Source: SCGC-AG-212-J23 sp036406675 | GTDB taxonomy: Bacteria > Pseudomonadota > Gammaproteobacteria > Burkholderiales > SG8-39 | DNA length: 64,000 nucleotides | NCBI GenBank assembly: GCA_036406675.1 | Contig: DASXAO010000114.1 | Span: forward strand, 11,840 to 75,839 | Reading direction: 5' to 3' | In this document: positions 38,633 to 47,393 of the stretch, piece by piece | How the letters are laid out: each line of letters begins with the position of its first letter | How positions within the stretch are numbered: the stretch's first letter is position 1 | Program-made: the position numbers and the translations under genes | The notes under the pieces: generated by a model | Seen by the model: only the letters and a program-made list of their open reading frames with translations | Told to the model about the DNA's origin: nothing | The model's database searches: none

Positions 38633-39541
38633 GTGGACAGTCGCGACGTATCCGACGCGGGGTCGTTGCCGGTCCGGCTGCGCGCGCCCGACGGCTACGA
38701 GCTCGGCGGCGCGTGGTACGCCGGTGACCTGCCCGAGGAGCCCGCCCAGGTGGCGTTACTGCATTGCGGCGCCGGAATCCCGGCGCTGAGCTACCGCCGC
38801 TTCGCGCGCTTTCTTGCGCGTCACGGTATCCCGACCCTGACCTACGACTACCGCGGAATCGGCCTGTCCCGGCCCGAGCGCCTGCGCGGTTTTTCCGCTT
38901 CGATCGAGGACTGGGCCTTCTACGACTGTGCCGGCGGGATCGCGTGGCTGCGCGATCGCTATCCGCGCGCCACGATCGTAGGCATCGCGCACTCGATCGG
39001 CGCGCTTCTCTTCGGCGGCGCGCCGAACGCAGCCGAGCAGAGCCGGCTCGTGATCATCAGCGGTCATACCGCGTATTACGGGGACTACGACGCGCGCTAC
39101 CGGCTGCCGATGACGGTGCTGTGGCACGGCGTGATGCCCGTGACCACTGCGCTCCTGGGCTATTTTCCGGCTCGCCGGCTGGGGCTCGGCGAGGACATCC
39201 CGGCAAACGTGGCGTTGCGGTGGGCAGGGCGCCGCTCCCCGGAGCTCCGGCCCAGCCGCGACGCGCCCTATTACGAGCGCTTCCAGGTGCTGCTCGATCG
39301 CTGCGCCGCCCTGCAGCGACCGGCGCTCCTGGTCTCCATCAGCGACGACGCGTTCGCCACGCCCGCCGGCATCGGCCGGCTCATGGCGTACTACCCGCGC
39401 CTGTTCCCGCGGCGGCAGCTCCAGTTCACGCCCGCGGACGCCGGCGTGGGCAGCATCGGCCATTTCGGCTTTTTCACCCGGCGCGCGGGCTCGCCGCTCT
39501 GGCCGCGCGTGCTCGCCGAGCTGAAGGCGCCGGCGCGCTGA
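38633..39541 (+). CDS. Alpha/beta-fold hydrolase within the DSF cluster
   Basis: A 302-residue hydrolase. The oxyanion region is ALLHCGAGIPALSYRRFARFLA, the strand LTYDYRGIGLS follows, and the nucleophile elbow A-H-S121-I-G is near residue 121 with Ala in the first Gly position. Late Asp (VSISDDAFAT) and His (GSIGHFGFF) complete a plausible triad. The start GTG 38633 is 14 bp after rpfC, so it is likely part of that operon. It converges on rpfF with a 3-bp gap. The substrate is unknown; a thioesterase or esterase acting on fatty-acid signals is an attractive guess only. Confidence 0.82.
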   Translation: MDSRDVSDAGSLPVRLRAPDGYELGGAWYAGDLPEEPAQVALLHCGAGIPALSYRRFARFLARHGIPTLTYDYRGIGLSRPERLRGFSASIEDWAFYDCAGGIAWLRDRYPRATIVGIAHSIGALLFGGAPNAAEQSRLVIISGHTAYYGDYDARYRLPMTVLWHGVMPVTTALLGYFPARRLGLGEDIPANVALRWAGRRSPELRPSRDAPYYERFQVLLDRCAALQRPALLVSISDDAFATPAGIGRLMAYYPRLFPRRQLQFTPADAGVGSIGHFGFFTRRAGSPLWPRVLAELKAPAR

Positions 39542-39544
39542 GAC

Positions 39545-40480
39545 TCAGGCTGCGGCCTCCGCAGCCACCCGCCGCTCGTTCAGGACGATGGTCTGACCCG
39601 ATTCGACGCGCCGTATCTGCGCCCGCACCAGCCGGTGCATCATCTTGAGGTCGCGCTCGGACAGGCGCATCGCCGCATCCACCCACAGGCCGACGATGCC
39701 GTCGAGCTCCTCGCGGGTGATCGGGTGAATGAACTGCCGCGCGCGGAACACCGCCTGCAGGCCGTTGCGCCGCTTCGCGTTCTTCGCGATCCAGTTGCGC
39801 ACTGCGGTCTCGCCCTGGCCGTCGGTCGCGAGCACGTCGACCACGCCCATCCGGTGCAGCTCGGGTGCGCTCAGGATCCTGCCGGAAACGATCAGCTCTT
39901 CGGCGGCGCGCATGCCGATGCGCCGCGCGAGCAGGCTGCACGCGCCCATGCCCGGAAAGAGGTTGAACAGGATCTCGGGCAGGCCCATCTGCGCGCTCTC
40001 CTCGGCGACGATGACGTCGGAGGCGAGCGCGCACTCGAAGCCGCCGCCGAGCGCGTCGCCCTGGACCAGCACGATCTTGGTCAGCGTCGGGCTGAAGAAG
40101 GACTGGGTGCGCGGATAGACGTTGTCGATGCACAGTTTTGCGTACTGCGCGAGGGCCTCGCGGTCCTGCGTCTTGATGAGCATCGAGAACAGCGCGAGGT
40201 CCCCGCCGACATTGAATACGCGCGGGATGCGCGATGCGGTGACGTAGTAGTTCACGGCGTGGCGCAGGCCATCGACTTCGACCTTGCATTGGTTCGCGAC
40301 GAGCTCGCGATCGTGCGCGAGGATGTCCTTCAGCAACCCGAGGCTGTAGCAGGGCGCGCCGTCTCTCGGATTGAAGTAGCCCCACACGGTTCCGGTCGCC
40401 GGCTCGAACTCGGTCTGGTATTGCGAGTCGGCTCGTCCGTATGGAATGCAGAGGCCTACAGTGTCGCGGAGGTTGCTCAT
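39545..40480 (-). CDS. rpfF: RpfF-like DSF synthase (crotonase fold)
   Basis: Crotonase-family enzyme expected to make a cis-2-unsaturated fatty acid signal from 3-hydroxyacyl-ACP. The 311 residues include RVFNVGGDLALFSMLIK, VQGDALGGGFECALASD with Glu149 and MGLPEILFNLFPGMGACS with Glu169, the two catalytic glutamates of RpfF. WVDAAMRLSERDLKMMHRLVRAQ matches the C-terminus. The start ATG 40480 is set by an upstream AAGGAGAAACCG ribosome site; an in-frame extension of 64 residues upstream looks non-coding. It is convergent with the hydrolase. Confidence 0.92.
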   Translation of the reverse strand: MSNLRDTVGLCIPYGRADSQYQTEFEPATGTVWGYFNPRDGAPCYSLGLLKDILAHDRELVANQCKVEVDGLRHAVNYYVTASRIPRVFNVGGDLALFSMLIKTQDREALAQYAKLCIDNVYPRTQSFFSPTLTKIVLVQGDALGGGFECALASDVIVAEESAQMGLPEILFNLFPGMGACSLLARRIGMRAAEELIVSGRILSAPELHRMGVVDVLATDGQGETAVRNWIAKNAKRRNGLQAVFRARQFIHPITREELDGIVGLWVDAAMRLSERDLKMMHRLVRAQIRRVESGQTIVLNERRVAAEAAA

Positions 40481-40684
40481 CGGTTTCTCCTTCCCCAGAA
40501 AGATTGCCCCTCGGGTCGGGGGCACGTGATTCGGCCCGGAGCCGTAGATGGGAGCGGCGCTCCGGTACCTCCCGCATCCATTAAAACTAGGCGTGACAAA
40601 TGTCGCAATCAGGGAGTCCCTGAGGTTCTCGTTTCCTGGCGCTGCCCCGTATTCGTGTAAATTACCTCGCAAACCCCCCTGCCC

Positions 40685-40921
40685 ATGTATGCAATAGTTT
40701 GCAAATCGGACGGATTTCCTATCTGTCGACAGCTTCCGGGTGTAACGCCGGACCCGGTGGTCACCTGGAACACCGAGGCCGCGGCCACGGCCTTCATCTC
40801 GTCGCGGGGCGCGGACGCAGAGTTCGTGCCGGTGCAGCTCACCGACGAAGCGATGGACCGCCTCGCGCGCGCGATGGGCTGCCCGGTCGAGGCGATGACC
40901 TTCGATCCGTACCCGGCCTAG
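40685..40921 (+). CDS. Small hypothetical protein divergent from rpfF
   Basis: A 78-residue acidic protein, MYAIVCKSDGFPICRQLPG..., ending TFDPYPA. The codon pattern and conserved-looking blocks (WNTEAAATAFISS; FVPVQLTDEAMDRLARAMGCP) suggest a real gene. It has no signal peptide or helix. It shares a 204-bp spacer with rpfF. I do not recognise a family. Confidence 0.65.
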   Translation: MYAIVCKSDGFPICRQLPGVTPDPVVTWNTEAAATAFISSRGADAEFVPVQLTDEAMDRLARAMGCPVEAMTFDPYPA

Positions 40922-40942
40922 ATCAGAGCTAGAACTTCAGAG

Positions 40943-41743
40943 CTAGAACTCGAGATTGTCGATGAGGCGCGTAGCGCCGATTCGCGCCGCGCCGAGCACC
41001 ACCAGCTCGCGCTCGCCCGCTTGTGGACCCTTCAGATCGGCGCGGCGGCGCACCTCGACGTAATCGGGCTTCCATCCCTCCGCGGCGAGCCGATGCATTG
41101 CCTGCTCGGGCGTGATTTTTTTCACGGTTACCTCGCGCAGGAGCTGGTGCAGCCGCGGCGCCTTGGAACGCTCGGCCGCCGAGAGGTAGGCGTTGCGCGA
41201 GCTCATGGCGAGGCCGTCGGGCTCGCGTACGGTCTCGCCGGCGACGATCTCGATCGCAAGATCGAGCTGGCGCACCATCTCGCGCACCACCGCGAGCTGC
41301 TGGTAATCCTTCTTGCCGAAGACTGCGGCTGCGGGCTGCACGGCGTTGAAGAGCTTCAGCACCACCGTCGACACGCCGTCGAAGAAGCCCGGCCTGAAGC
41401 GGCCCTCGAGGTCCTCGCCGAGCGGGCCGGGGTGGACGATCACCGTTTGCGCCTGGGGGTAGAGCACGTCCTCGGCGGGCGCGAAAAGAAGCTCGACGCC
41501 TTCCGCCTCGAGCAGGCGCCGGTCCTGCTCGAAGGTGCGCGGATAGCGCTCGAAATCCTCGCTCGGCGCGAACTGCAGCCGGTTCACGAAGATGCTCACG
41601 GCGACCGCGCGTGCGTGGCGCCGGGCGAGGCGCACCAGCGAAACGTGCCCGGCGTGCAGGTTGCCCATGGTCGGCACCAATGCGAGCGGCCCGAGCGCCG
41701 CGGCGGCGGCGCGCAGCGTGGGGAGCTCGCGCACGATCTTCAT
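40943..41743 (-). CDS. panC: Pantothenate synthetase
   Basis: Joins pantoate and beta-alanine in the coenzyme A pathway. A 266-residue class I synthetase-fold enzyme with the HIGH-like motif MGNLHAGHVSLVRLARRHA, VFGKKDYQQLAVVREMVRQL and DGLAMSSRNAYLS (KMSKS-like). It is slightly shorter than E. coli PanC (283). Its start overlaps the deoxynucleoside kinase stop by 4 bp. Confidence 0.96.
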   Translation of the reverse strand: MKIVRELPTLRAAAAALGPLALVPTMGNLHAGHVSLVRLARRHARAVAVSIFVNRLQFAPSEDFERYPRTFEQDRRLLEAEGVELLFAPAEDVLYPQAQTVIVHPGPLGEDLEGRFRPGFFDGVSTVVLKLFNAVQPAAAVFGKKDYQQLAVVREMVRQLDLAIEIVAGETVREPDGLAMSSRNAYLSAAERSKAPRLHQLLREVTVKKITPEQAMHRLAAEGWKPDYVEVRRRADLKGPQAGERELVVLGAARIGATRLIDNLEF

Positions 41744-42372
41744 CCCAGGCTGAAGAACTCGCGCCGGCTGCGCATGCCGCGGATGCGCGACACCAGCAGC
41801 TCGAAGTCCGCCTCGCGCTCCACGAAGTTGAGATTGTCCGAGTTCACCGTGAGGACCGGCGCCGCGCTGTAGTGATAGAAAAAGCGCGCATAGCTTTCGG
41901 CGAGCAGCGCCAGGTATTCCTCGGAGATGCCGCGCTCGAACGCCGCGGCGCGCCGGCGCACGCGTTCGGCGAGCACCGGGGGTTGCGCCTGCAGGTAGAC
42001 CACGAGGTCGGGCGCGGGCGCCTGCGGCCGCAGCGCCTCGTAGATCTTGTGGTACAGGGCGAACTCGTCGGCCGACAGCGTGACGCGCGCGAACAGCAGG
42101 TCCTTGTCGAGCAGGAAATCCGCGACCGTCGGCCGCGCGAACAGGTCGGGCTGCTTGAGCGGCTCGACCATGCGCGCGCGCTGGAACAGGAAGAAGAGCT
42201 GCGCCGGAAGGGCGTAGCGCGCCATGTCCTGATAGAAGCGCGCGATGAACGGATTTTCCGCCGGCTGCTCGAGCAGCAGCTCCGCCGCAAACCGCGGCGC
42301 AAGGCGCCGCGCGAGGCTCGTCTTGCCGGCGCCGATCGGCCCTTCCACCACCAGGTAGCGAAACCTATCCAC
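41740..42372 (-). CDS. dgk: Deoxynucleoside kinase
   Basis: Phosphorylates deoxynucleosides for salvage. The 210-residue protein has the P-loop VVEGPIGAGKTSLA at residues 8-21, the LEQPAENPFIARFYQDMARYALPAQLFFLFQRA block and a DPRR-type lid (RVRRRAAAFERGI). A member of the deoxyguanosine/deoxyadenosine kinase group often found near panC in betaproteobacteria. The start is GTG, 8 bp inside the DUF486 gene. Confidence 0.9.
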   Translation of the reverse strand: MDRFRYLVVEGPIGAGKTSLARRLAPRFAAELLLEQPAENPFIARFYQDMARYALPAQLFFLFQRARMVEPLKQPDLFARPTVADFLLDKDLLFARVTLSADEFALYHKIYEALRPQAPAPDLVVYLQAQPPVLAERVRRRAAAFERGISEEYLALLAESYARFFYHYSAAPVLTVNSDNLNFVEREADFELLVSRIRGMRSRREFFSLG

Positions 42373-42715
42373 GGAAGACGAAGTACACGGCGCCCATGAT
42401 GCACAGCGACGCCCAGAGATAGTCGAGCTTGATCGGCTGCTTCATGTAGAGGATGGCGAAGGGCACGAATACGGCGAGCGTGATCGCTTCCTGCATGATC
42501 TTGAGCTGGGGTAGCGTGAGCGCGGTGAAGCCGATGCGGTTGGCCGGCACCTGCAGCAGGTACTCGAAAAGGGCGATGCCCCAGCTCGCGAACGCCGCCA
42601 CCCACCAGGGCCAGGTCGCGAGGTTTTTCAGGTGGGCGTACCAGGCGAAGGTCATGAACACGTTGGAGGCCACGAGCAGCGCGGCCGCGGCTACGACCGG
42701 CGAAAGCTGGATCAC
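42365..42715 (-). CDS. DMT-family small membrane protein (DUF486)
   Basis: About 116 residues with four helices. The motif LLVASNVFMTFAWYAHLKNL and PANRIGFTALTLPQLKIMQE are typical of the DUF486 branch of the drug/metabolite transporter superfamily. The start GTG 42715 overlaps the folK TGA as GTGA; a longer in-frame start at 42745 would lie within folK. The transport substrate is unknown. Confidence 0.88.
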   Translation of the reverse strand: MIQLSPVVAAAALLVASNVFMTFAWYAHLKNLATWPWWVAAFASWGIALFEYLLQVPANRIGFTALTLPQLKIMQEAITLAVFVPFAILYMKQPIKLDYLWASLCIMGAVYFVFRG

Positions 42716-43191
42716 CCGAGCTTCTCCACGCTCCGGTGATTGCACTTTTCCAGAAGGTCCCGCGCCGGGCCCTGCCGCGGAATGACGACGTTCGGGGCGA
42801 TTTCAAGCAGCGGCATCAGCACGAAAGCGCGCTCGTGCATGCGCGGATGCGGCACCTTCAGATTTTCCGTGTCGATGACGGCGTTTCCGAACAAGAGCAC
42901 ATCCAGGTCCAGCGTGCGCGGCGCGTTGGCGAAGCTGCGGCTGCGGCCGTGGCGCGCCTCGATCTCGTGCAGCTCGGCGAGCAGGCGCTCGGCCGGCAGG
43001 CCGGTCTCGATCTGCGCCACCGCGTTCACGAAGCTCGGCTGGTCAGCGTAGCCGAGCGGCTCTGACCGGTACAGCGAGGAAGCGCGCACCACGCGAGTAT
43101 GCGGGATGGCGTCGAGTTCCCGGAAGGCCTCGCGCACCTGGCGCTGCGGGTCGCCCAGGTTGGCGCCCAGGCCCACGAACGACGCCGTCAC
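42712..43191 (-). CDS. folK: 6-hydroxymethyl-7,8-dihydropterin pyrophosphokinase
   Basis: Transfers pyrophosphate from ATP to the pterin in folate synthesis. The 159 residues contain FVGLGANLGDP at the N-terminus, SSLYRSEPLGYADQPSFVNAV and RTLDLDVLLFGN with the metal-binding Asp pair. The start GTG 43191 overlaps the pcnB stop (GTGA); longer frames upstream only mirror pcnB. Confidence 0.95.
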   Translation of the reverse strand: MTASFVGLGANLGDPQRQVREAFRELDAIPHTRVVRASSLYRSEPLGYADQPSFVNAVAQIETGLPAERLLAELHEIEARHGRSRSFANAPRTLDLDVLLFGNAVIDTENLKVPHPRMHERAFVLMPLLEIAPNVVIPRQGPARDLLEKCNHRSVEKLG

Positions 43192-44513
43192 GCCGCCTCG
43201 GGCGTCGGCGCGGCCGCCGGGCGCTTCTTGCGCCGGCGGCGCCTGCGCTTGCGGGCTCCACTCTCGGGCAGCAGCATGGCCTTGCGCGACTCGGCGTCGG
43301 CGTTCTGGAATGCGCGCCACCACTCTTCGAGGTCCGCGGGCACCTCACCGCTCGACGCGCGCAGCGCGAGGAAGTCGTAGGCCATGCGAAAGCGCGGCGC
43401 TTCCAGAAGGCGGAACGCGCGGCTGCCGGAGCGCTGCTCGAAGCGCGGCTGCATCGCCCACACCTCGCGCATGGTGGCGGTGAGCTTGCGGGTGATGGCG
43501 AGCTTCGCGCACTGGGTGTCGAGGACCTCGTCCATCGCGGCTTCCAGCGCGGGCAGCTCGCGTTCGCCACGCCCCTGGCGCGCCTTCCAGGCCGCGAGCA
43601 CCTCGTGCCAGAGCAGCGCCGCGAACAGGAACGCGGGCGATACCGGGCGCTCGGCAAGCACGCGCTCGTCGGTCTGCGCGAGCGCCAGGGTCACGAAGCG
43701 CTCGCCGAGCGGCTGCTCGAGGATCACGTCCAGGAGCGGCAGCAGCCCCTTGTGCAGGCCGACGTCGCGCAGCTGCCGCAGGCAGGCGCTGGCGTGCCCG
43801 GACAGCAGCAGCTTGAGCATCTCGTCGAAGAGCCGCGCCGGCGGCACGCGCTCCATGAGCGGCGCGAGGCGGCGGATCGGCTCGCGCGTCTGCGCCTCCA
43901 GGGTGAGGCCGAGCTTCGCCGCGAGCCGCACCGCCCGCAGCATCCGCACCGGATCTTCGCGATAGCGCGTCTCCGGATCGCCGATCACGCGCAGCATGCG
44001 CTTCTTCAGGTCGTCCAGCCCGCCGTGGAGGTCGACGATCTCCTGCGTCGCCGGGTCGTAATACAGCGCGTTCACCGTGAAGTCGCGGCGCCGGGCGTCC
44101 TCCTCCTGGGTGCCGAACACGTTGTCGCGCAGCACCCGGCCATGCTCGTCCTTCTCGGCCGTCCCGGCATCCGCGCCGCGAAACGTCGAGACCTCCACGG
44201 TGTCGCCGCCGAGCATCACGTGGACGAGGCGGAAGCGCCGGCCGATGATGAGGGCGCGGCGGAAGAGCGGCCGGATCTGCTCCGGGCGCGCGTCGGTGGC
44301 CACGTCGAAGTCCTTCGGCGTGATGCCAAGCAGGAGGTCGCGCACCGCGCCGCCGACGACATGGGCCGAAAAGCCCGCTTCGCGAAGCGCCGCGCACACC
44401 TTGCTCGCCGACGGACTGATGGCTTCGCGGCCGAGGCCGTGCCTTTCCAGCGGCACCCGCTGCGGGTTTTCGGCGGGCAGCCCGAGCACCCGCCGTATGA
44501 ACCTCTTGATCAT
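43188..44513 (-). CDS. pcnB: Poly(A) polymerase I
   Basis: Adds 3' poly(A) tails that promote RNA decay. The 441-residue protein of the tRNA nucleotidyltransferase/PAP class II family has VVGGAVRDLLLGITPKDFDVATDA (nucleotidyltransferase GG and metal-binding DFD), RRDFTVNALYYD and RMLRAVRLAAKLG. The C-terminus is a basic KRRRRRRKKRPAA tail. The start sits 14 bp after the HAD phosphatase stop. Distinguishing it from a CCA-adding enzyme rests on the bacterial PcnB-like N-terminus and tail. Confidence 0.94.
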   Translation of the reverse strand: MIKRFIRRVLGLPAENPQRVPLERHGLGREAISPSASKVCAALREAGFSAHVVGGAVRDLLLGITPKDFDVATDARPEQIRPLFRRALIIGRRFRLVHVMLGGDTVEVSTFRGADAGTAEKDEHGRVLRDNVFGTQEEDARRRDFTVNALYYDPATQEIVDLHGGLDDLKKRMLRVIGDPETRYREDPVRMLRAVRLAAKLGLTLEAQTREPIRRLAPLMERVPPARLFDEMLKLLLSGHASACLRQLRDVGLHKGLLPLLDVILEQPLGERFVTLALAQTDERVLAERPVSPAFLFAALLWHEVLAAWKARQGRGERELPALEAAMDEVLDTQCAKLAITRKLTATMREVWAMQPRFEQRSGSRAFRLLEAPRFRMAYDFLALRASSGEVPADLEEWWRAFQNADAESRKAMLLPESGARKRRRRRRKKRPAAAPTPEAA

Positions 44514-44527
44514 CGAGGGCCGGGATT

Positions 44528-45193
44528 CTACCGGCGAAGGGAAATCCGTTCCCAGCCGCGGCGCGCCGCCTCGCGCGCGAGCTCCCCGTCGGGGTCCACT
44601 GCCACGGGGCGGGTCACGCGCTCGAGCAGCGGCAGGTCGTTGTGCGAATCGCTGTAGAAGGCCGATTCGGCGAATTCATCGAGGCGCCGGCCTTGCGCGC
44701 CGAGCCATTCCCCGAGCCGGCGCACCTTGCCCTCGCGGAAACAAGGAATGCCGGCCACCCGCCCGGTGAAGCGGCCGTCGCGGCACTCCGGCTCGGTCGC
44801 GATGAGGTGCGGCACGCGGAATTCGCGCGCGATGGGGGCGGTGACGAAGCTGTTCGTGGCAGTGATGATCGCGCAGAGATCGCCGCGGCCGAGGTGGCGC
44901 GACACCAGGCCGCGCGCCTCGGCGCCTATCATGGGCAGGATGCGGCTTGCCATGAAATCGGCGTGCCAGCGGGCAAGATCGGCCTGCGTGTGCGCGGCGA
45001 GGGGGCGCAGCGCGAAGCCCAGGTACTCGTGGATGTCGAGCGTGCCGGCGGCATACTGCTCGAAGTAGGCACGGTTCTGCGCCTCGTAGGCTTCGCGTTC
45101 CAGGATCCCGCGGTCGATCAGGAACTGGCCCCACTCGTAGTCGCTGTCGCCTGCGAGCAGGGTGTTGTCGAGGTCGAACAGGGCGAGGCGCAT
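44528..45193 (-). CDS. HAD-family phosphatase, SerB-like subfamily IB
   Basis: A 221-residue phosphohydrolase. Motif I LFDLDNTLLAGDSD has nucleophile Asp7 and acid Asp9, motif II is AIITATNSF, and motif III/IV is YSDSHNDLPLLE. It belongs to the HAD-IB (PSPase-like) group, commonly placed between hda and pcnB in betaproteobacteria. The substrate is not known. Confidence 0.92.
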   Translation of the reverse strand: MRLALFDLDNTLLAGDSDYEWGQFLIDRGILEREAYEAQNRAYFEQYAAGTLDIHEYLGFALRPLAAHTQADLARWHADFMASRILPMIGAEARGLVSRHLGRGDLCAIITATNSFVTAPIAREFRVPHLIATEPECRDGRFTGRVAGIPCFREGKVRRLGEWLGAQGRRLDEFAESAFYSDSHNDLPLLERVTRPVAVDPDGELAREAARRGWERISLRR

Positions 45194-45223
45194 GGCGCCC
45201 CGCAGTCTATCCCGGCAAGATGC

Positions 45224-45643
45224 TCAGAACCGGCGCTGGACGCCGATGCGGAAGTCCTGCGGCCGCCAGAACCCGCCGGGGTCGCGCGAGATGCTCTCCG
45301 CGCTCACGGCCCAGTCGTTGGCGAACCAGTAGCGGCCGAACAGCGATACGGCGCGCGTGTCGTAGTCGTAGTCGCGGCTGTTCACCGAGAGGCCGAGGCT
45401 GGTGCGCTCGCCGAACGAGTAGGACCAGTTCATGCGCTGCTGCGGCGTGAAACCCATTCCCATCGCCGGGTAGGAGGCGAAGCCGAAGCGGTCGAATTCC
45501 GGCGCGAGCCAGCCGCGCGCAAAGCCCGGATCGATCCCCGGCTCGCTGCGCTCGGGCACGCGCAAACCCGATTGGCCGAAGGCTGGGGCAGCCGCGGCCA
45601 GCGCGATGACTAGGGCTCGACGAACGAGAGGGCGGAAGGACAT
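45224..45643 (-). CDS. Hypothetical exported protein, probably outer-membrane beta-rich
   Basis: A 139-residue protein with a signal peptide (MSFRPLVRRALVIALAAAAPAFG-QSG). The mature part has alternating aromatic strands (MNWSYSFGERTSLGLSVNSRDYDYD; AVSLFGRYWFANDWAVSAES) and ends in FRIGVQRRF, whose terminal Phe is typical of outer-membrane barrels. Too short for a whole classic barrel, but compatible with a small one. The start MSFRPL is preferred to an upstream in-frame ATG. Confidence 0.78.
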   Translation of the reverse strand: MSFRPLVRRALVIALAAAAPAFGQSGLRVPERSEPGIDPGFARGWLAPEFDRFGFASYPAMGMGFTPQQRMNWSYSFGERTSLGLSVNSRDYDYDTRAVSLFGRYWFANDWAVSAESISRDPGGFWRPQDFRIGVQRRF

Positions 45644-45742
45644 CGCAGCGTCCTTTTCGAACCTCCAATCTAGTCCTCGCCGGGGGTGGTTGTCCATGCA
45701 GAATTCCCCCGCCAGGGGGGTCCGGGCGGGGCACTGTTGCTT

Positions 45743-46354
45743 TTAGCCGTCGTCATTTTCTGACAACGCGTCGCGCACCAGTGCCAGCGTCACGGCGCGG
45801 CGACGGGCGAGCGAATGGCGGTCGAGGCGGTCGAGGACTGCATGGAGGCTCGCGAGGTCCCGCGGAAGATGGTTCAGGAGGTACCTGACCACCTCGTCGG
45901 ACATGGAAAGCCCGCGGCGCTGGGCTTCGCTGCGCAAGTGCAGCGCCTTGTCGGCGTCCGTGAGCGGTTTCAGCTGGTAGACGAGGCCCCAGCCCAGGCG
46001 CGTGCGCAGGTCCTCGCGCAATCCGAGCCGGGCCGGCGGCGCGGCTCCGGCGGCAAGGACCGCCGGACCGCCTTCGCGCGCCATGTTGATCGCGATGAAG
46101 AGCGCCTGCTGGGCCGCCTCGCTCAGCGCGTCGACGTCGTCGGCGATCACCAGCGCCGGGTTTGCGCTCGCGGCGGCGGCGAGCAGGTGGCTGCGACCGC
46201 TGCCGGGCGCGCCCCAGAGATAGACGATCGCCTCCTTCAGCCGGCCCTGCGCGAGCGAGCGGACGCCTTCGAGCGCCTCGGCGTTCGCCCCGGCGACGTA
46301 GTTGTCAAGGCTCGGCTGCGCGGCCGCGGAAAGGGGAAGCGGGAGCTGCCGCAT
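45743..46354 (-). CDS. hda: Hda, DnaA regulatory inactivator
   Basis: DnaA-related AAA+ protein that with the beta clamp stimulates ATP hydrolysis on DnaA. The 203 residues start MRQLPLPLS, a clamp-binding QLPLPL motif, then have LWGAPGSGRSHLL (Walker A), VIADDVDAL and the sensor/arginine region. Starting at ATG 46354 puts the clamp motif at the very N-terminus, as in other Hda proteins. It is divergent from purM. Confidence 0.93.
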   Translation of the reverse strand: MRQLPLPLSAAAQPSLDNYVAGANAEALEGVRSLAQGRLKEAIVYLWGAPGSGRSHLLAAAASANPALVIADDVDALSEAAQQALFIAINMAREGGPAVLAAGAAPPARLGLREDLRTRLGWGLVYQLKPLTDADKALHLRSEAQRRGLSMSDEVVRYLLNHLPRDLASLHAVLDRLDRHSLARRRAVTLALVRDALSENDDG

Positions 46355-46382
46355 TAGAATGGCGGAAACCTTGAAATCTAGC

Positions 46383-47384
46383 ATGTCGGAGCCACCACTT
46401 TCCTATCGCGACGCCGGCGTCGACATCGACGAAGGCGACGCCCTGGTCGAGGCGATCAAGCCGCTCGCGCGGCGCACGCTGCGCCCCGAGGTGGTCGCGG
46501 GCATCGGCGGCTTCGGCGCCTTGTGCCGGATCCCCGAGAAATACCGCCAGCCGCTGCTCGTCTCGGGCACCGACGGGGTCGGGACCAAGCTCAAGCTCGC
46601 ATTCGAGCACCACCGACACGACACGGTCGGCGTCGACCTCGTGGCGATGAGCGTGAACGACGTGCTCGTCCAGGGCGCGGAGCCGCTTTTCTTCCTCGAC
46701 TACTTCGCCTGCGGCAAGCTCGAGCTCGCCGTCGCCAAGGACGTCGTGAAGGGCATAGCGCGCGGCTGCGAGCTCGCTGGCTGCTCGCTGATCGGCGGCG
46801 AGACCGCCGAGATGCCAGGGATGTACCCCGAGGGCGAATACGACCTCGCCGGATTCTGCGTCGGCGTGGTCGAGAGGGACCGGGTGATCGACGGGCGCTC
46901 GATCGCGCCCGGCGACGCGATCCTAGGCCTCGCCTCGAGCGGCCCGCACTCCAACGGCTACTCGCTCATCCGCAGGATCGTGCAGCGCGCGGGACCGGCG
47001 CCCTTCGACCTGCTCGAGCCGACTCGCATCTACGTGAAGCCGATCCTGCGCCTGATCGAGACGCTGCCCATCAAGGGCCTCGCGCACATCACCGGCGGCG
47101 GCCTGGTCGGCAACGTGCCGCGGGTCTTCCCCGAGGGAACGAAGGCGGTAATCGCCAGCGGAAGCTGGCCGCGGCCGCCGGTGTTCCAGTGGCTACAGCA
47201 GGCGGGCAACGTCGCCGAAGACGAGATGTGGCGCGTGTTCAACTGCGGCATCGGCATGGTGGTGGTGGTCGCGGCGGCGCACGCCGAGGCGGCCGCCGGG
47301 GAGCTGAGGAAATACGGCGAGACGGTCTACCGGATCGGGCGCGTCGAAAAGTCCTCGGGCGAACCCGAGGCGCTCGTCGTCTAG
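46383..47384 (+). CDS. purM: Phosphoribosylformylglycinamidine cyclo-ligase
   Basis: AIR synthetase of purine biosynthesis, 333 aa. MSEPPLSYRDAGVDIDEGDALVE, SGTDGVGTKLKLA, GGETAEMPGMY and HITGGGLVGNVPRVFP are all diagnostic. The start ATG 46383 gives the normal length; earlier in-frame ATGs overlap hda. It is divergent from hda across 28 bp, an arrangement conserved in betaproteobacteria. Confidence 0.97.
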   Translation: MSEPPLSYRDAGVDIDEGDALVEAIKPLARRTLRPEVVAGIGGFGALCRIPEKYRQPLLVSGTDGVGTKLKLAFEHHRHDTVGVDLVAMSVNDVLVQGAEPLFFLDYFACGKLELAVAKDVVKGIARGCELAGCSLIGGETAEMPGMYPEGEYDLAGFCVGVVERDRVIDGRSIAPGDAILGLASSGPHSNGYSLIRRIVQRAGPAPFDLLEPTRIYVKPILRLIETLPIKGLAHITGGGLVGNVPRVFPEGTKAVIASGSWPRPPVFQWLQQAGNVAEDEMWRVFNCGIGMVVVVAAAHAEAAAGELRKYGETVYRIGRVEKSSGEPEALVV

Positions 47385-47393
47385 CCCGGGACG

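Noticed and set aside
43192..43323. Longer start for folK
   Set aside because: The added residues are a shadow of pcnB; GTG 43191 gives the correct FVGLGANLG start and a GTGA overlap.
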